Shown: piece after piece, positions 52,869 through 62,526 of the stretch
How the letters are laid out: each line of letters begins with the position of its first letter
Position numbering within the stretch: the stretch's first letter is position 1
Assembly: GCA_036381475.1 (NCBI GenBank)
Contig: DASVCT010000262.1
Coordinates: forward strand, 12,447-76,446
DNA length: 64,000 nt
Direction of reading: 5' to 3'
Origin: ZC4RG29 sp036381475
Lineage (GTDB): Bacteria > Bacteroidota > Bacteroidia > Cytophagales > Cyclobacteriaceae
Notes under the pieces: model-generated
What the model saw: only the letters and a program-made list of their open reading frames with translations
What the model was told of the DNA's origin: nothing
Databases searched by the model: none
Program-made: the position numbers and the translations under genes

Positions 52869-53536
52869 TGGAGCCCAAAATCATCACGACCGGCGATGGT
52901 TCGCACTCGCTGTATCATCCGACCCTGGATGAAACTTATCACTCAAGACACGGAGCCCTCGCTGAATCCCGTCACGTGTTCATTCAGAAGGGCCTCGCGC
53001 ATGTGGCACCTTCAGTCCAGCCTGTTCGCGTGCTGGAAGTCGGCTTTGGTACGGGACTGAACGCATTACTTACCTGGCATTATGCCCGTACCGAACGACG
53101 GGACGTTCACTATACAGGCATCGAGCCGTTTCCGCTCAAAGAGGATACGTGGCGTCTTCTCAACTATGGCACAACGTTAAATTCTGAACGCGACTTCATC
53201 ACGCTTCACGAGGTAGCCTGGAACGAACCACATGAATTCGAAGCTTGTTTCACCTTCTCCAAGTTGAGTGTGAATGTTGAGGAATTCAGGGTTCCCGTTA
53301 CGTTGTACGACATCGTGTACTATGATGCGTTTGCGCCGGAAAAGCAACCCGAGATGTGGTCAGCTCAAACGCTCAGCGTTGTGGTTGAAGCGATGCAGCC
53401 CGGCGCGATCCTCGTGACGTATTGCGCCAAGGGTCAGTTTCGTCGTACGCTGCGCGCACTGGGAATGGACGTCGAGCGGATCCCCGGTCCGCCGGGAAAG
53501 AGGGAGATGACACGCGCGCGAAAAACCCGGAGCTAG
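52868..53536 (+). CDS. mnmD: tRNA 5-methylaminomethyl-2-thiouridine methyltransferase MnmD
   Basis: 222 residues of the MnmC-like methyltransferase domain (DUF752): GDGSHSLYHPTLDETYHS at the N-terminus, the SAM motif LEVGFGTGLNALLT and DIVYYDAFAPEKQPEMW. It methylates the wobble uridine of tRNA. In E. coli this domain is fused to an FAD oxidase; here it stands alone. The following 284 bases, up to gltB, contain no recognised feature. Confidence 0.94.
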   Translation: MEPKIITTGDGSHSLYHPTLDETYHSRHGALAESRHVFIQKGLAHVAPSVQPVRVLEVGFGTGLNALLTWHYARTERRDVHYTGIEPFPLKEDTWRLLNYGTTLNSERDFITLHEVAWNEPHEFEACFTFSKLSVNVEEFRVPVTLYDIVYYDAFAPEKQPEMWSAQTLSVVVEAMQPGAILVTYCAKGQFRRTLRALGMDVERIPGPPGKREMTRARKTRS

Positions 53537-53820
53537 TAGCCGAAAAACCGCGATGTCAAAATCATAAAATCGTTCCGGCTGCAATCGTTCGCGTTTGGAA
53601 TATTTCAAAATGCGTTGAATGATTTGTAAAAAAACTCAAAAAATTCTCCTTTGACCGCAGCAATAGCAAAATTTTCTGCCATTATTTTGATAATTTACCA
53701 AACTCAATTGATAAAATCGGGGTTTCTTCGCTAAGCCGTAGCACGAGTTTGAGCCATTATTCTTACGGAGGGGAGGAGCCCAATTGGAAGGCCGTCGGAA
53801 TCGGCGGACGGATAAAAGCA

Positions 53821-56800
53821 ATGATGAACAACCATAAATCAATGAATCAAGACACCAGGAAGGGCCTTTACAGACCAGAACTGGAGCATGACGCCTGCGG
53901 GATCGGGTGTATTGCAAGCATCAATGGCGTGCGTTCGAATGAAGTCCTAACCGATGCGCTGTCGATGCTGGAAAATATGGAGCATCGTGGTGGGAAGGGC
54001 TGCAACCCGAAGACGGGCGATGGTGCTGGCGTGCTTCTGCAAATACCGCATGAGTTCTATGCGGAGGAGTGCGCGCGGCTGGGCTTTCAGTTGCCGGCTG
54101 CAGGAAGGTATGGCGTGGGCGTGGTATTCTTCCCCCGTGATAAGAAGGTGTTGGATGAGTGCCGGAAGATACTTCTGCGCGAGATTGAAGGATTAGGTCT
54201 CTCCTTAATTGGATTCCGTGTCGTTCCCGCGGATCACAGCGTGCCCGGTCCGGGTGCCCTGGAAGTTGAGCCGACGATCGAGCAGGTTTTTGTGAAACCG
54301 CAGGATGATACGATGTCAGGTGATGCGTTTGAACGGAAACTCTTCGTTCTTCGCAATCACACGTCACATGTAGTTGCCAACGAAGTACAGGGCAATAACT
54401 GCGAATTTTACATCGCGAGCTTTTCGTCCAGGACCGTGGTATATAAAGGACAGCTGCGAACGGAGCAGCTGCGCAAATATTTCTATGATCTTCAGGACAA
54501 CCGGGTTAAGACTGCACTTGCGCTGATCCACTCGCGGTTCTCGACCAATACATTCCCTAATTGGAAACTTGCACAGCCCTTCCGTTATATTGCTCATAAC
54601 GGTGAGATCAACACCATCCGTGGCAACGTAAACAAAATGAAGTCTAAGGAGGCGCTCTTCCGTTCTTCGTTGTTCACGCCGGATGAGATTGCTAAACTTC
54701 TTCCGATAACCAATCCGCAGGCTTCAGATTCTGCCAACCTGGATGCGCTTGTGGAAATGCTGGTCTTAGCCGGCCGGTCAATCCCGCACGTGCTCATGAT
54801 GCTCGTCCCGGAGGCCTGGCAAGACAACAAACTCATGGATCCCCACCGCAAGGCGTTTTACAAGTACCATGCGTCGATGATGGAACCGTGGGACGGGCCG
54901 GCGGCCCTGGTGTTTACCGATGGTGAAAGGATTGGGGCAACGCTTGACCGCAACGGACTTCGTCCGATGCGGTACTGTATCACCAAGAGCGGCCGGATCG
55001 TCATGTCGTCTGAAGCCGGCGCGCTGCTGATCGACCCGCGCGATGTTCTTGAAAAGGGACGCATCACTCCCGGAAAGATGATCCTGGCTGATCTCAGTGA
55101 AGGCCGGGTCATGTATGATGACGAGGTCAAGCGATCTGTATATGAGCATAAGCATTACTACAACTGGATTATCCAAAAGCGGCTAAAGCTTCGCCTCGAG
55201 CCCGAGCCGGAGTCTTTTGAGGAAAAATATGACCCGGCTACACTGGTACGCCGGCAGAACGCCTTCGGCTTTACCAATGAGGACCTTCGAATGATCCTCC
55301 TGCCGATGGCACAAAAAGGATATGAGCCGATCGGTTCCATGGGGGACGACACACCACTCGCGGTGTTGTCGCAGGAAAGCCGTCATATTTCCAATTACTT
55401 CAAACAACACTTCGCGCAGGTGAGCAATCCGCCGATCGACCCGATCCGCGAACGGCTCGTAATGTCATTGTTCACCCGTGTAGGGGCCAGCCTGAATGTG
55501 CTGGAGGAAACGCCTGAGCACACCCGCCAGATCCACATTTCCCAACCCGTGCTGTCGAATAAGGATTTGGAGAAGCTCAAAAACATGCAGAAGGAAGGCT
55601 TCGAATATGCTGTCATCAATAGTGTATTCAAAGCTGACGGCAAACCCGGCAGGCTGGAGGAAAGCCTGAAACGCATCTGCCTGGAGGCCGAGGAGGCCGT
55701 TCACGAAGGGAAGAAGATCCTGATCATTTCCGATCGCCGGATCGGCGAGGAGTTCGCACCCATTCCGTCGCTCATGGCGACAGGGGCAGTGCATCACTAC
55801 CTGGTGGAGAAACGCTTCCGAACAAAAGTGGGCCTGGTAGTCGAAGCCGGCGATGTCTGGGAGGTCCACCATTTCGCTACTATCATTGGCTATGGTGCCA
55901 GCGCGGTGAACCCCTACCTGGCGCTGGAAACCATTCGTGCCCTCAACGAAACCGGCGAACTTGGCGAGGGCATGTCCGACGAGGCCGCTTTCGCGAATTA
56001 TCGCAAGGCCATTGGAAACGGGCTGCTGAAGGTCATGTCGAAGATGGGTATCAGCACCCTTCAATCGTATCAGTCGGCACAAATCTTTGAAGCGCTCGGC
56101 CTGGGAACAGAGGTGATTGACCGCTGCTTCCGGGGCACCATCAGCCGCATCGAAGGATTGTCGTTTGACGACCTGGCTGAGGAAGTGCTCGTTCGCCACC
56201 GCCTCGCATTTCAACAGCGGGCCGACCGCCTGCAGGAAGGTGGGGTTTACCAGTGGAAGCGGAAAGGAGAAAAACACCTCTTCGATCCGGAGACCATCCA
56301 CCTGCTTCAGCACTCTACGCGAAGAAATGACTTTTCGCTGTACAAGAAGTACGCGGAACGAATCAACGAGCAGACGCGCAACATGCTGACGCTGCGCGGC
56401 ATGTTTGAATTCAAGAAGAGAAACAGTGTCCCGCTGGAGGAAGTCGAACCCATTGAGGACATCATGAAGCGCTTTGCGACGGGAGCTATGTCATTCGGCT
56501 CCATTTCCTATGAAGCGCATAGCACGCTTGCTATTGCTATGAATCGCATTGGCGGCAAGAGCAACAGCGGCGAGGGGGGTGAAGACGAAAGCCGCTTCGA
56601 GCGCAAGCCCAATGGCGATTGGGAGCGTTCCGCTATCAAACAGGTTGCGTCGGGAAGGTTTGGCGTTACGAGTCACTACCTGGCCAACGCGGATGAGTTA
56701 CAGATCAAGATGGCCCAGGGTGCAAAGCCCGGAGAAGGTGGACAGCTTCCGGGTCACAAGGTGGATGAATGGATCGGACGTGTTCGTCACTCGACGCCCG

Positions 56801-58374
56801 GTGTTGGCCTGATATCACCGCCTCCGCACCACGACATTTACTCTATCGAGGACCTGGCCCAGCTCATCTACGATCTGAAAAACGCCAACCCATCCGCGCG
56901 TATTAACGTGAAGCTTGTGTCACAAGCCGGCGTAGGAACGGTAGCGGCGGGCGTGGCAAAAGCAAAGGCCGACGCTATCCTTATTTCCGGTGCTGACGGT
57001 GGCACGGGAGCGTCTCCTATCAGTTCCATTCGTCACGCCGGATTGCCCTGGGAGCTTGGACTTTCCGAAGCGCATCAGACGCTTGTAAAGAATAATCTCC
57101 GGAGCCGGGTGGTCCTTCAGACGGACGGACAAATTCGCACGGGTCGCGACATCGCCATTGCCGCTCTCCTTGGCGCAGAAGAATGGGGTGTTGCCACTGC
57201 GGCGCTCGTGGTGGAGGGGTGTATCATGATGCGCAAGTGTCACCTGAATACCTGCCCGGTTGGTATTGCAACGCAGGACGAATCGCTGCGCAAACTGTTT
57301 ACCGGAGATCCGGACCACGTCGTGAATTTCTTCCGGTTCCTGGCAGAAGACCTGCGGGAGATTATGGCCGAGTTGGGCTTCCGGAAGGTTAATGAAATGA
57401 TCGGACGTACCGATGTGCTTCGGGCGCGGCATCCGCTGAATCACTGGAAGGTGAAAAAGCTCGATCTTTCTCCGATACTGTATCGCGAACCACTCAGCAA
57501 CCATGTGGGCGTCTACAAGCAGATTGAGCAGGATTTCGAACTGGAGAAAGTGCTCGATCGCGAACTGATTCAGGGTGCGAAGCCGGCACTTGAGCGTGGC
57601 GAGCCGGTACAAATGAAATTCCCTATCCGCAACATCAACCGGACTACGGGCGCGATGTTGTCGTACGAGATATCCAAAAAGTTCAAGTCAAAAGGGCTTC
57701 CCGAAGACACGATCCAGGTCGAGTTCACCGGCTCAGCCGGGCAAAGTTTCGGCGCATTCGTCGCGCCGGGCGTAACCTTCAGGCTCGTAGGAGAGGCGAA
57801 CGATTACTTCGGTAAAGGTCTTTCTGGCGGGAAGCTTATTGTGTATCCGGATCCGCGCGCATCCTTTGTGCCCGAGGAAAACATCATTATCGGCAACGTA
57901 GCCTTCTATGGCGCTACCGGTGGAGAAGCTTATATCCGCGGACAAGCCGGCGAACGTTTCTGTGTTCGGAATTCCGGCGTTCATGCCGTGGTGGAGGGTG
58001 TCGGCGACCACGCCTGTGAATACATGACAGGCGGACGGGTGGTCGTGATCGGCAAGACGGGTAAGAACTTTGCTGCGGGTATGAGCGGAGGCATTGCCTA
58101 CGTCTTCGACGGTGAAGGGGAATTCGAAAAGCTCTGCAACAAGGAAATGGTTGACCTGGAAATCCCTTCGGCGGAGGACCGCGAAGAAATCCGATCGCTT
58201 ATTGCGAGACATCTCGAGTACACCGGCAGTACGCCCGCCAGGTTGCTGCTGGACGACTGGGATAACCTTTCGTCACGATTCATCAAGGTTATGCCGAGAG
58301 ATTACAAGGCGGTACTTGCGCGGCGGAAGGCGGAAGAAGCCGTGGTTAAGGAAACGGTAGCGGTTGTCAAATAA
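53821..58374 (+). CDS. gltB: Glutamate synthase large subunit
   Basis: About 1,517 residues. The N-terminal class II glutamine amidotransferase has its nucleophilic Cys in EHDACGIGCIAS, which is exposed after propeptide removal. The central and FMN-binding synthase domains follow, with the 3Fe-4S cluster cysteines in CHLNTCPVGIATQ and the GXGXG-type C-terminal domain. It makes glutamate from 2-oxoglutarate and glutamine. The start is uncertain: ATGs at 53821, 53824 and 53842 are all possible, and a TTG at 53749 is less likely. gltD follows after 20 bases. Confidence 0.96.
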   Translation: MMNNHKSMNQDTRKGLYRPELEHDACGIGCIASINGVRSNEVLTDALSMLENMEHRGGKGCNPKTGDGAGVLLQIPHEFYAEECARLGFQLPAAGRYGVGVVFFPRDKKVLDECRKILLREIEGLGLSLIGFRVVPADHSVPGPGALEVEPTIEQVFVKPQDDTMSGDAFERKLFVLRNHTSHVVANEVQGNNCEFYIASFSSRTVVYKGQLRTEQLRKYFYDLQDNRVKTALALIHSRFSTNTFPNWKLAQPFRYIAHNGEINTIRGNVNKMKSKEALFRSSLFTPDEIAKLLPITNPQASDSANLDALVEMLVLAGRSIPHVLMMLVPEAWQDNKLMDPHRKAFYKYHASMMEPWDGPAALVFTDGERIGATLDRNGLRPMRYCITKSGRIVMSSEAGALLIDPRDVLEKGRITPGKMILADLSEGRVMYDDEVKRSVYEHKHYYNWIIQKRLKLRLEPEPESFEEKYDPATLVRRQNAFGFTNEDLRMILLPMAQKGYEPIGSMGDDTPLAVLSQESRHISNYFKQHFAQVSNPPIDPIRERLVMSLFTRVGASLNVLEETPEHTRQIHISQPVLSNKDLEKLKNMQKEGFEYAVINSVFKADGKPGRLEESLKRICLEAEEAVHEGKKILIISDRRIGEEFAPIPSLMATGAVHHYLVEKRFRTKVGLVVEAGDVWEVHHFATIIGYGASAVNPYLALETIRALNETGELGEGMSDEAAFANYRKAIGNGLLKVMSKMGISTLQSYQSAQIFEALGLGTEVIDRCFRGTISRIEGLSFDDLAEEVLVRHRLAFQQRADRLQEGGVYQWKRKGEKHLFDPETIHLLQHSTRRNDFSLYKKYAERINEQTRNMLTLRGMFEFKKRNSVPLEEVEPIEDIMKRFATGAMSFGSISYEAHSTLAIAMNRIGGKSNSGEGGEDESRFERKPNGDWERSAIKQVASGRFGVTSHYLANADELQIKMAQGAKPGEGGQLPGHKVDEWIGRVRHSTPGVGLISPPPHHDIYSIEDLAQLIYDLKNANPSARINVKLVSQAGVGTVAAGVAKAKADAILISGADGGTGASPISSIRHAGLPWELGLSEAHQTLVKNNLRSRVVLQTDGQIRTGRDIAIAALLGAEEWGVATAALVVEGCIMMRKCHLNTCPVGIATQDESLRKLFTGDPDHVVNFFRFLAEDLREIMAELGFRKVNEMIGRTDVLRARHPLNHWKVKKLDLSPILYREPLSNHVGVYKQIEQDFELEKVLDRELIQGAKPALERGEPVQMKFPIRNINRTTGAMLSYEISKKFKSKGLPEDTIQVEFTGSAGQSFGAFVAPGVTFRLVGEANDYFGKGLSGGKLIVYPDPRASFVPEENIIIGNVAFYGATGGEAYIRGQAGERFCVRNSGVHAVVEGVGDHACEYMTGGRVVVIGKTGKNFAAGMSGGIAYVFDGEGEFEKLCNKEMVDLEIPSAEDREEIRSLIARHLEYTGSTPARLLLDDWDNLSSRFIKVMPRDYKAVLARRKAEEAVVKETVAVVK

Positions 58375-58394
58375 GGAAAAGGGGAGATTACGAC

Positions 58395-59870
58395 ATGGGA
58401 CAGATAGATGGATTCATGAAATTCAACCGGGAAATGCCAAAGACCCGGGATCCAAAAGAACGCGTTCGCGACAACAAGGAAATATACCTACCGCAGTCTG
58501 AGGAAAAGATTCACCAACAGGCTGCGCGCTGCATGGACTGCGGCGTTCCTTTTTGCCATATGGGTTGCCCTCTCGGGAATAATATTCCTGACTTCAACGA
58601 CGCCGTATACCGGGGCAAGTGGGAAGAGGCTATACGTATCCTGAGCTCGACGAATAACTTTCCTGAATTCACCGGGCGCATTTGCCCTGCGCCCTGTGAG
58701 GCGAGTTGCGTGCTGAGCATCAACAACAAGCCCGTGACGATCGAGTTTATGGAAAAGACGATAGCGGAAAAGGCTTATGAGTTGGGATACATCAAGCCGA
58801 ATCCGCCGAAGACGCGTACGGGCAAGCGAATCGCCATAGTAGGCTCAGGTCCGGCAGGACTGGCCGCCGCGGCCCAGCTCAATAAGGCTGGCCACTGGGT
58901 TACCGTATTCGAACGCAGCGACCGCGTGGGCGGATTGCTCCGCTATGGCATTCCCGATTTCAAGCTGGAAAAGCAGGTAATCGACAGGCGCATCCGTATC
59001 ATGGAAATGGAAGGTGTGATGTTTCGCACCAACGCGCATGTGGGCGTTAATATCAGTCCCAAACTATTGCACGACGAATTCGACGCAATCATGCTTACAG
59101 GTGGCGCATCTGCACCGCGCGATTTGCCAATCCCGGGACGGAATCTCGACGGCGTACACTTTGCTATGGATTTTCTTACGCAGCAGAACAAAAGGGTTGC
59201 GGGCGACCGAATCTTTAGCGGAGATATTACAGCCTCCGGTAAGAACGTGGTGGTTATTGGTGGCGGAGACACAGGCTCCGATTGCGTGGGAACTTCAAAC
59301 CGTCAGGGTGCTCGCAGCGTAACCCAGATTGAACTGCTGGTGCAGCCTCCGGCTGTCAGAAGCGAGGACAATCCCTGGCCGCAATGGCCTATGATACTCA
59401 TGACGTCTTCCTCTCACGAAGAAGGCGTGGAGCGGCGGTGGGCCATTCTCACCAAGGAATTCCTTGGCGATTCGCGCGGAAGATTGCAGGGTCTCAAGGT
59501 CGTCGACATAAGCTGGGGACGGGGAAGCAATGGCAAGATGGCTTTCGACGAGATTCCCGGTACAGAGCGCGTCTTGCCCTGCGAACTTGCCCTTCTTGCT
59601 ATCGGGTTCGTCGGCGCAGAAAAGGGTTTGCTGCTTTCCGAACTCGGTGTGGAACTGGATGCCCGTGGCAATATCAAGACGGAAAACTACATGAGTACCC
59701 GTGAGGGCGTGTTCGCAGCCGGCGACATACGGCGCGGTCAATCCCTCGTCGTTTGGGCTATATCAGAAGGCCGCGAGGCTGCTCGCGCGCTAGACAAGTG
59801 GTTGATGGGCTTTTCACATCTCGAATCAAAAGACGAGTCGTTCACCAAACTTCCGGAAAACGTTGGCTGA
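58395..59870 (+). CDS. gltD: Glutamate synthase small subunit
   Basis: 491 residues. N-terminal Fe-S domain with CMDCGVPFCHMGCPLGNNIP and CPAPCEASC, FAD site AIVGSGPAGLAAA and NADPH site VVIGGGDTGSDCVG. It moves electrons from NAD(P)H to GltB. A TTGCGT/ACGCAA hairpin lies at 59872-59894 right after the stop. Confidence 0.96.
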   Translation: MGQIDGFMKFNREMPKTRDPKERVRDNKEIYLPQSEEKIHQQAARCMDCGVPFCHMGCPLGNNIPDFNDAVYRGKWEEAIRILSSTNNFPEFTGRICPAPCEASCVLSINNKPVTIEFMEKTIAEKAYELGYIKPNPPKTRTGKRIAIVGSGPAGLAAAAQLNKAGHWVTVFERSDRVGGLLRYGIPDFKLEKQVIDRRIRIMEMEGVMFRTNAHVGVNISPKLLHDEFDAIMLTGGASAPRDLPIPGRNLDGVHFAMDFLTQQNKRVAGDRIFSGDITASGKNVVVIGGGDTGSDCVGTSNRQGARSVTQIELLVQPPAVRSEDNPWPQWPMILMTSSSHEEGVERRWAILTKEFLGDSRGRLQGLKVVDISWGRGSNGKMAFDEIPGTERVLPCELALLAIGFVGAEKGLLLSELGVELDARGNIKTENYMSTREGVFAAGDIRRGQSLVVWAISEGREAARALDKWLMGFSHLESKDESFTKLPENVG

Positions 59871-59900
59871 GTTGCGTTTCGCATTGTGACGCAATACTCC

Positions 59901-59908
59901 TAATTTTG
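59901..59908 (+). promoter_or_regulatory. -7 box upstream of aguB
   Basis: TAATTTTG matches TAnnTTTG, 15 bases before the probable TTG start of aguB. It would separate aguBA transcription from gltBD. Confidence 0.45.
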
Positions 59909-59923
59909 CTGCCTTAAACCATT

Positions 59924-60811
59924 TTGAAATTGGCAAGCAGAATAGTTAAGGTGGGAACCGTACAGATGTCGTGTACGGCGGATGTGGAGGCGAACCTCAA
60001 TAAGGCCATTAAGGGAATACGAGAAGCCGCTGCCAAAGGCGCGCAAATCGTTTGCCTGCAGGAACTGTTCCGCTCCCTGTATTTCTGCGATGTCGAGGAT
60101 TACGACAACTTTGCGTTGGCGGAACCCATTCCGGGTCCCACGACGGAAGCTCTTTGTTCGGTGGCGGCCGAATTGAACTGTGTCATTGTTGCTTCCCTTT
60201 TTGAAAAGCGCACGCAGGGGATTTACCACAACACCACTGCCGTGATCGACGCGGATGGCACCTACCTGGGTAAGTACCGGAAAATGCATATTCCGGATGA
60301 TCCGGCTTACTACGAAAAATTCTATTTCACACCCGGCGACCTGGGATATAAAGTCTTCAAAACAAAATACGCAGACATAGGCGTGCTGATTTGCTGGGAT
60401 CAGTGGTACCCGGAAGGCGCACGGATAACATCACTTATGGGTGCAGAGATCCTGTTCTACCCAACCGCAATTGGATGGGCTTCAAGCCAGAACGATGATG
60501 TCAACAGCGAACAGTTCCACGCCTGGCAGACCATACAGCGGAGCCACGCGGTGGCAAACGGTATTCACGTTGTAAGCGTCAACCGGGTAGGTGAAGAGCA
60601 AAACGGCGCGATGAAATTTTGGGGTGGATCTTTTGTGTGCAATCCCTTCGGACGCATCCTTTACCAGGCACCGCATGACCGCGAGGAAGTGGGCGTGACG
60701 GCAGTAGACCTTAATGCCACGGACAGCTACCGCACGCACTGGCCTTTCCTGCGCGACCGGAGGATCGATTCCTATCAGCCCATCACACAGCGGTTTATTG
60801 ATAACGAATAG
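59924..60811 (+). CDS. aguB: N-carbamoylputrescine amidase
   Basis: 295 residues of the nitrilase fold: catalytic Glu in LQELFRSLYF, Lys in YRKMHIPDDP and Cys in LICWDQWYPEGAR. The long family signature FYFTPGDLGYKVF supports N-carbamoylputrescine amidase, which yields putrescine, CO2 and ammonia. There is no ATG near the start; TTG at 59924 gives the expected N-terminus. aguA lies 33 bases downstream. Confidence 0.94.
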   Translation: MKLASRIVKVGTVQMSCTADVEANLNKAIKGIREAAAKGAQIVCLQELFRSLYFCDVEDYDNFALAEPIPGPTTEALCSVAAELNCVIVASLFEKRTQGIYHNTTAVIDADGTYLGKYRKMHIPDDPAYYEKFYFTPGDLGYKVFKTKYADIGVLICWDQWYPEGARITSLMGAEILFYPTAIGWASSQNDDVNSEQFHAWQTIQRSHAVANGIHVVSVNRVGEEQNGAMKFWGGSFVCNPFGRILYQAPHDREEVGVTAVDLNATDSYRTHWPFLRDRRIDSYQPITQRFIDNE

Positions 60812-60844
60812 AAGCCACGGTCTGACTTCAAACAGGCCTGTCAA

Positions 60845-61924
60845 ATGATCGCGATGGAGAAACATGGATCATCAACGTTCGACGTGCGTAACCCGCAGGC
60901 ATCTGGCTATTACTTCCCGGCGGAATTCGCACCGCATGAAGCCACCTGGCTAAGCTGGCCGCACAAGGAAGCTTCGTGGCCCGGCAAAATCCAACTCATT
61001 TTCCCCATATATGCCGCTTTCGTGAAACTGGTGGCAGAAGGGGAGACGGTCTGCATCAATGTCGCCGACGAAGCTATGAAAGAGGAGGCGCTGCGCTGGC
61101 TCAATCAGGTTGGCGCGAACACCGGCAACGTGCGTTTCTTTTTCAACCCTACCGATGACGCTTGGTGTCGCGACCATGGCCCGGCCTTTCTCATCAATCC
61201 TCACGGTAGTCTGAAAAAGATCATCGTTGACTGGGGTTATAACGCGTGGGGGAACAAGTATCCCCCATATGACCAGGACGATCAGATCCCAACCCGTATC
61301 GGGGCAGAACTGAATATCCCGGTTGTCAATCCGGGAATCGTGATGGAGGGCGGCTCCGTCGATTTTAACGGACGGGGTACTGTACTTACCACGACATCGT
61401 GCCTGCTAAACCCCAACCGCAATCCGCACCTTACGAAAGACCAGATTGAAGACTATATCCGGCGCTTCTATGGCGTTCGAAATATCCTGTGGCTCGGCGA
61501 CGGCATTGTGGGCGACGACACCGATGGACACATAGACGACCTTGCCCGATTTGTAAATCCGGATACGGTCGTTACGGTCGTCGAACACAATGCATCCGAC
61601 GAAAATTACAAACCCCTCAAAGAGAACGTTGAACTTCTGGAATCCTTCAAACTCGAGGATGGCAAAGCGCTAAACGTCGTCGAGCTGCCCATGCCCGCTC
61701 CCGTGTACTATGAGGGCACGCGACTGCCGGCATCGTACGCGAACTTCTACATTGCGAACCGCTACGTGGTGGTACCCACTTTTCGCGATCCCAATGATGA
61801 CAAGGCGCTGGATGTGCTGCAAAAGTATTTCCCTGACCGGAAGGTGGTAGGACTCGACTCCACGGACATCATCTGGGGTCTGGGTTCCTTCCATTGCCTC
61901 AGCCAGCAGGAACCGGCCGTGTGA
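60845..61924 (+). CDS. aguA: Agmatine deiminase
   Basis: 359 residues of the peptidyl-arginine deiminase family. FAPHEATWLSWPH near the N-terminus, DDTDGHIDDLARF in the middle, and the catalytic Cys in GLGSFHCLSQQEP near the C-terminus. It converts agmatine to N-carbamoylputrescine and ammonia, the step before AguB. Its stop is directly adjacent to the convergent cyclo-ligase stop, with no base between. Confidence 0.95.
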   Translation: MIAMEKHGSSTFDVRNPQASGYYFPAEFAPHEATWLSWPHKEASWPGKIQLIFPIYAAFVKLVAEGETVCINVADEAMKEEALRWLNQVGANTGNVRFFFNPTDDAWCRDHGPAFLINPHGSLKKIIVDWGYNAWGNKYPPYDQDDQIPTRIGAELNIPVVNPGIVMEGGSVDFNGRGTVLTTTSCLLNPNRNPHLTKDQIEDYIRRFYGVRNILWLGDGIVGDDTDGHIDDLARFVNPDTVVTVVEHNASDENYKPLKENVELLESFKLEDGKALNVVELPMPAPVYYEGTRLPASYANFYIANRYVVVPTFRDPNDDKALDVLQKYFPDRKVVGLDSTDIIWGLGSFHCLSQQEPAV

Positions 61925-62494
61925 TCAGAATCGATAGACCTGTTCAGGCGTAATGACCATATTCATCCGTTGGTCAAATTCGGCGGCGTCGTCGATGCGT
62001 TCTTCCGGCGGAAACAGCGATAACCCCACACGCTTGGAGGTACTCTTGCAATGCTGGAGAAAACGGTCGTAAAATCCCTTTCCGTATCCAACGCGGTAGC
62101 CCTTTTTATCGAAGACCAGGAGTGGCACGATGAGGATGTCGATAGCCTCCGGCGGCGTCATCTCGCCATGCGTTGGCTCAGGAATGCCAAACGGAGATTC
62201 CACCAACTGATGCGCGCCCTCATAGTAGTAGCTGGTGAGTGTACCGTCCGCATTGATCTTCGGTACGGAAATTCGGATTTCAGGAAATTGTTCCTGGATA
62301 ATATTGATGATCAGCCACGTGTCGGGCTCTTTGTTTTTTTCAATGGGGAGGTAGGAATGTACAACGCGAACATTAGCCAGGTCTACCTCGTGAAAGAATC
62401 GGGCAGCAATCGAGTCGCAGGCAGTCCGATAGTCATCTTCGGTCAGCAGGGTTCGTCGTGTCAGGTATTTTCTTCTGAGTTCAGACTTGGTCAT
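61925..62494 (-). CDS. 5-formyltetrahydrofolate cyclo-ligase
   Basis: 189 residues. ELRRKYLTRR at the N-terminus, SYLPIEKNKEPDT, and the C-terminal nucleotide motif GYRVGYGKGFYDRFL. It turns 5-formyl-THF into 5,10-methenyl-THF with ATP. It is 32 bases from the bshC stop on the same strand. Confidence 0.94.
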   Translation of the reverse strand: MTKSELRRKYLTRRTLLTEDDYRTACDSIAARFFHEVDLANVRVVHSYLPIEKNKEPDTWLIINIIQEQFPEIRISVPKINADGTLTSYYYEGAHQLVESPFGIPEPTHGEMTPPEAIDILIVPLLVFDKKGYRVGYGKGFYDRFLQHCKSTSKRVGLSLFPPEERIDDAAEFDQRMNMVITPEQVYRF

Positions 62495-62526
62495 GAGACA
62501 ATCATTAAGTCTTCATCGGGATGGAA

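Noticed and set aside
53749..53820. gltB start at the TTG at 53749
   Set aside because: The extra 24 residues do not resemble a GltB propeptide, and three ATGs follow closer to the catalytic Cys.
55465..56313. 282-residue minus-strand frame inside gltB
   Set aside because: Antisense to a conserved glutamate synthase; no own start signal or family features.
56920..57612. 230-residue minus-strand frame inside gltB
   Set aside because: Antisense to the FMN and Fe-S region of gltB; no protein family character.
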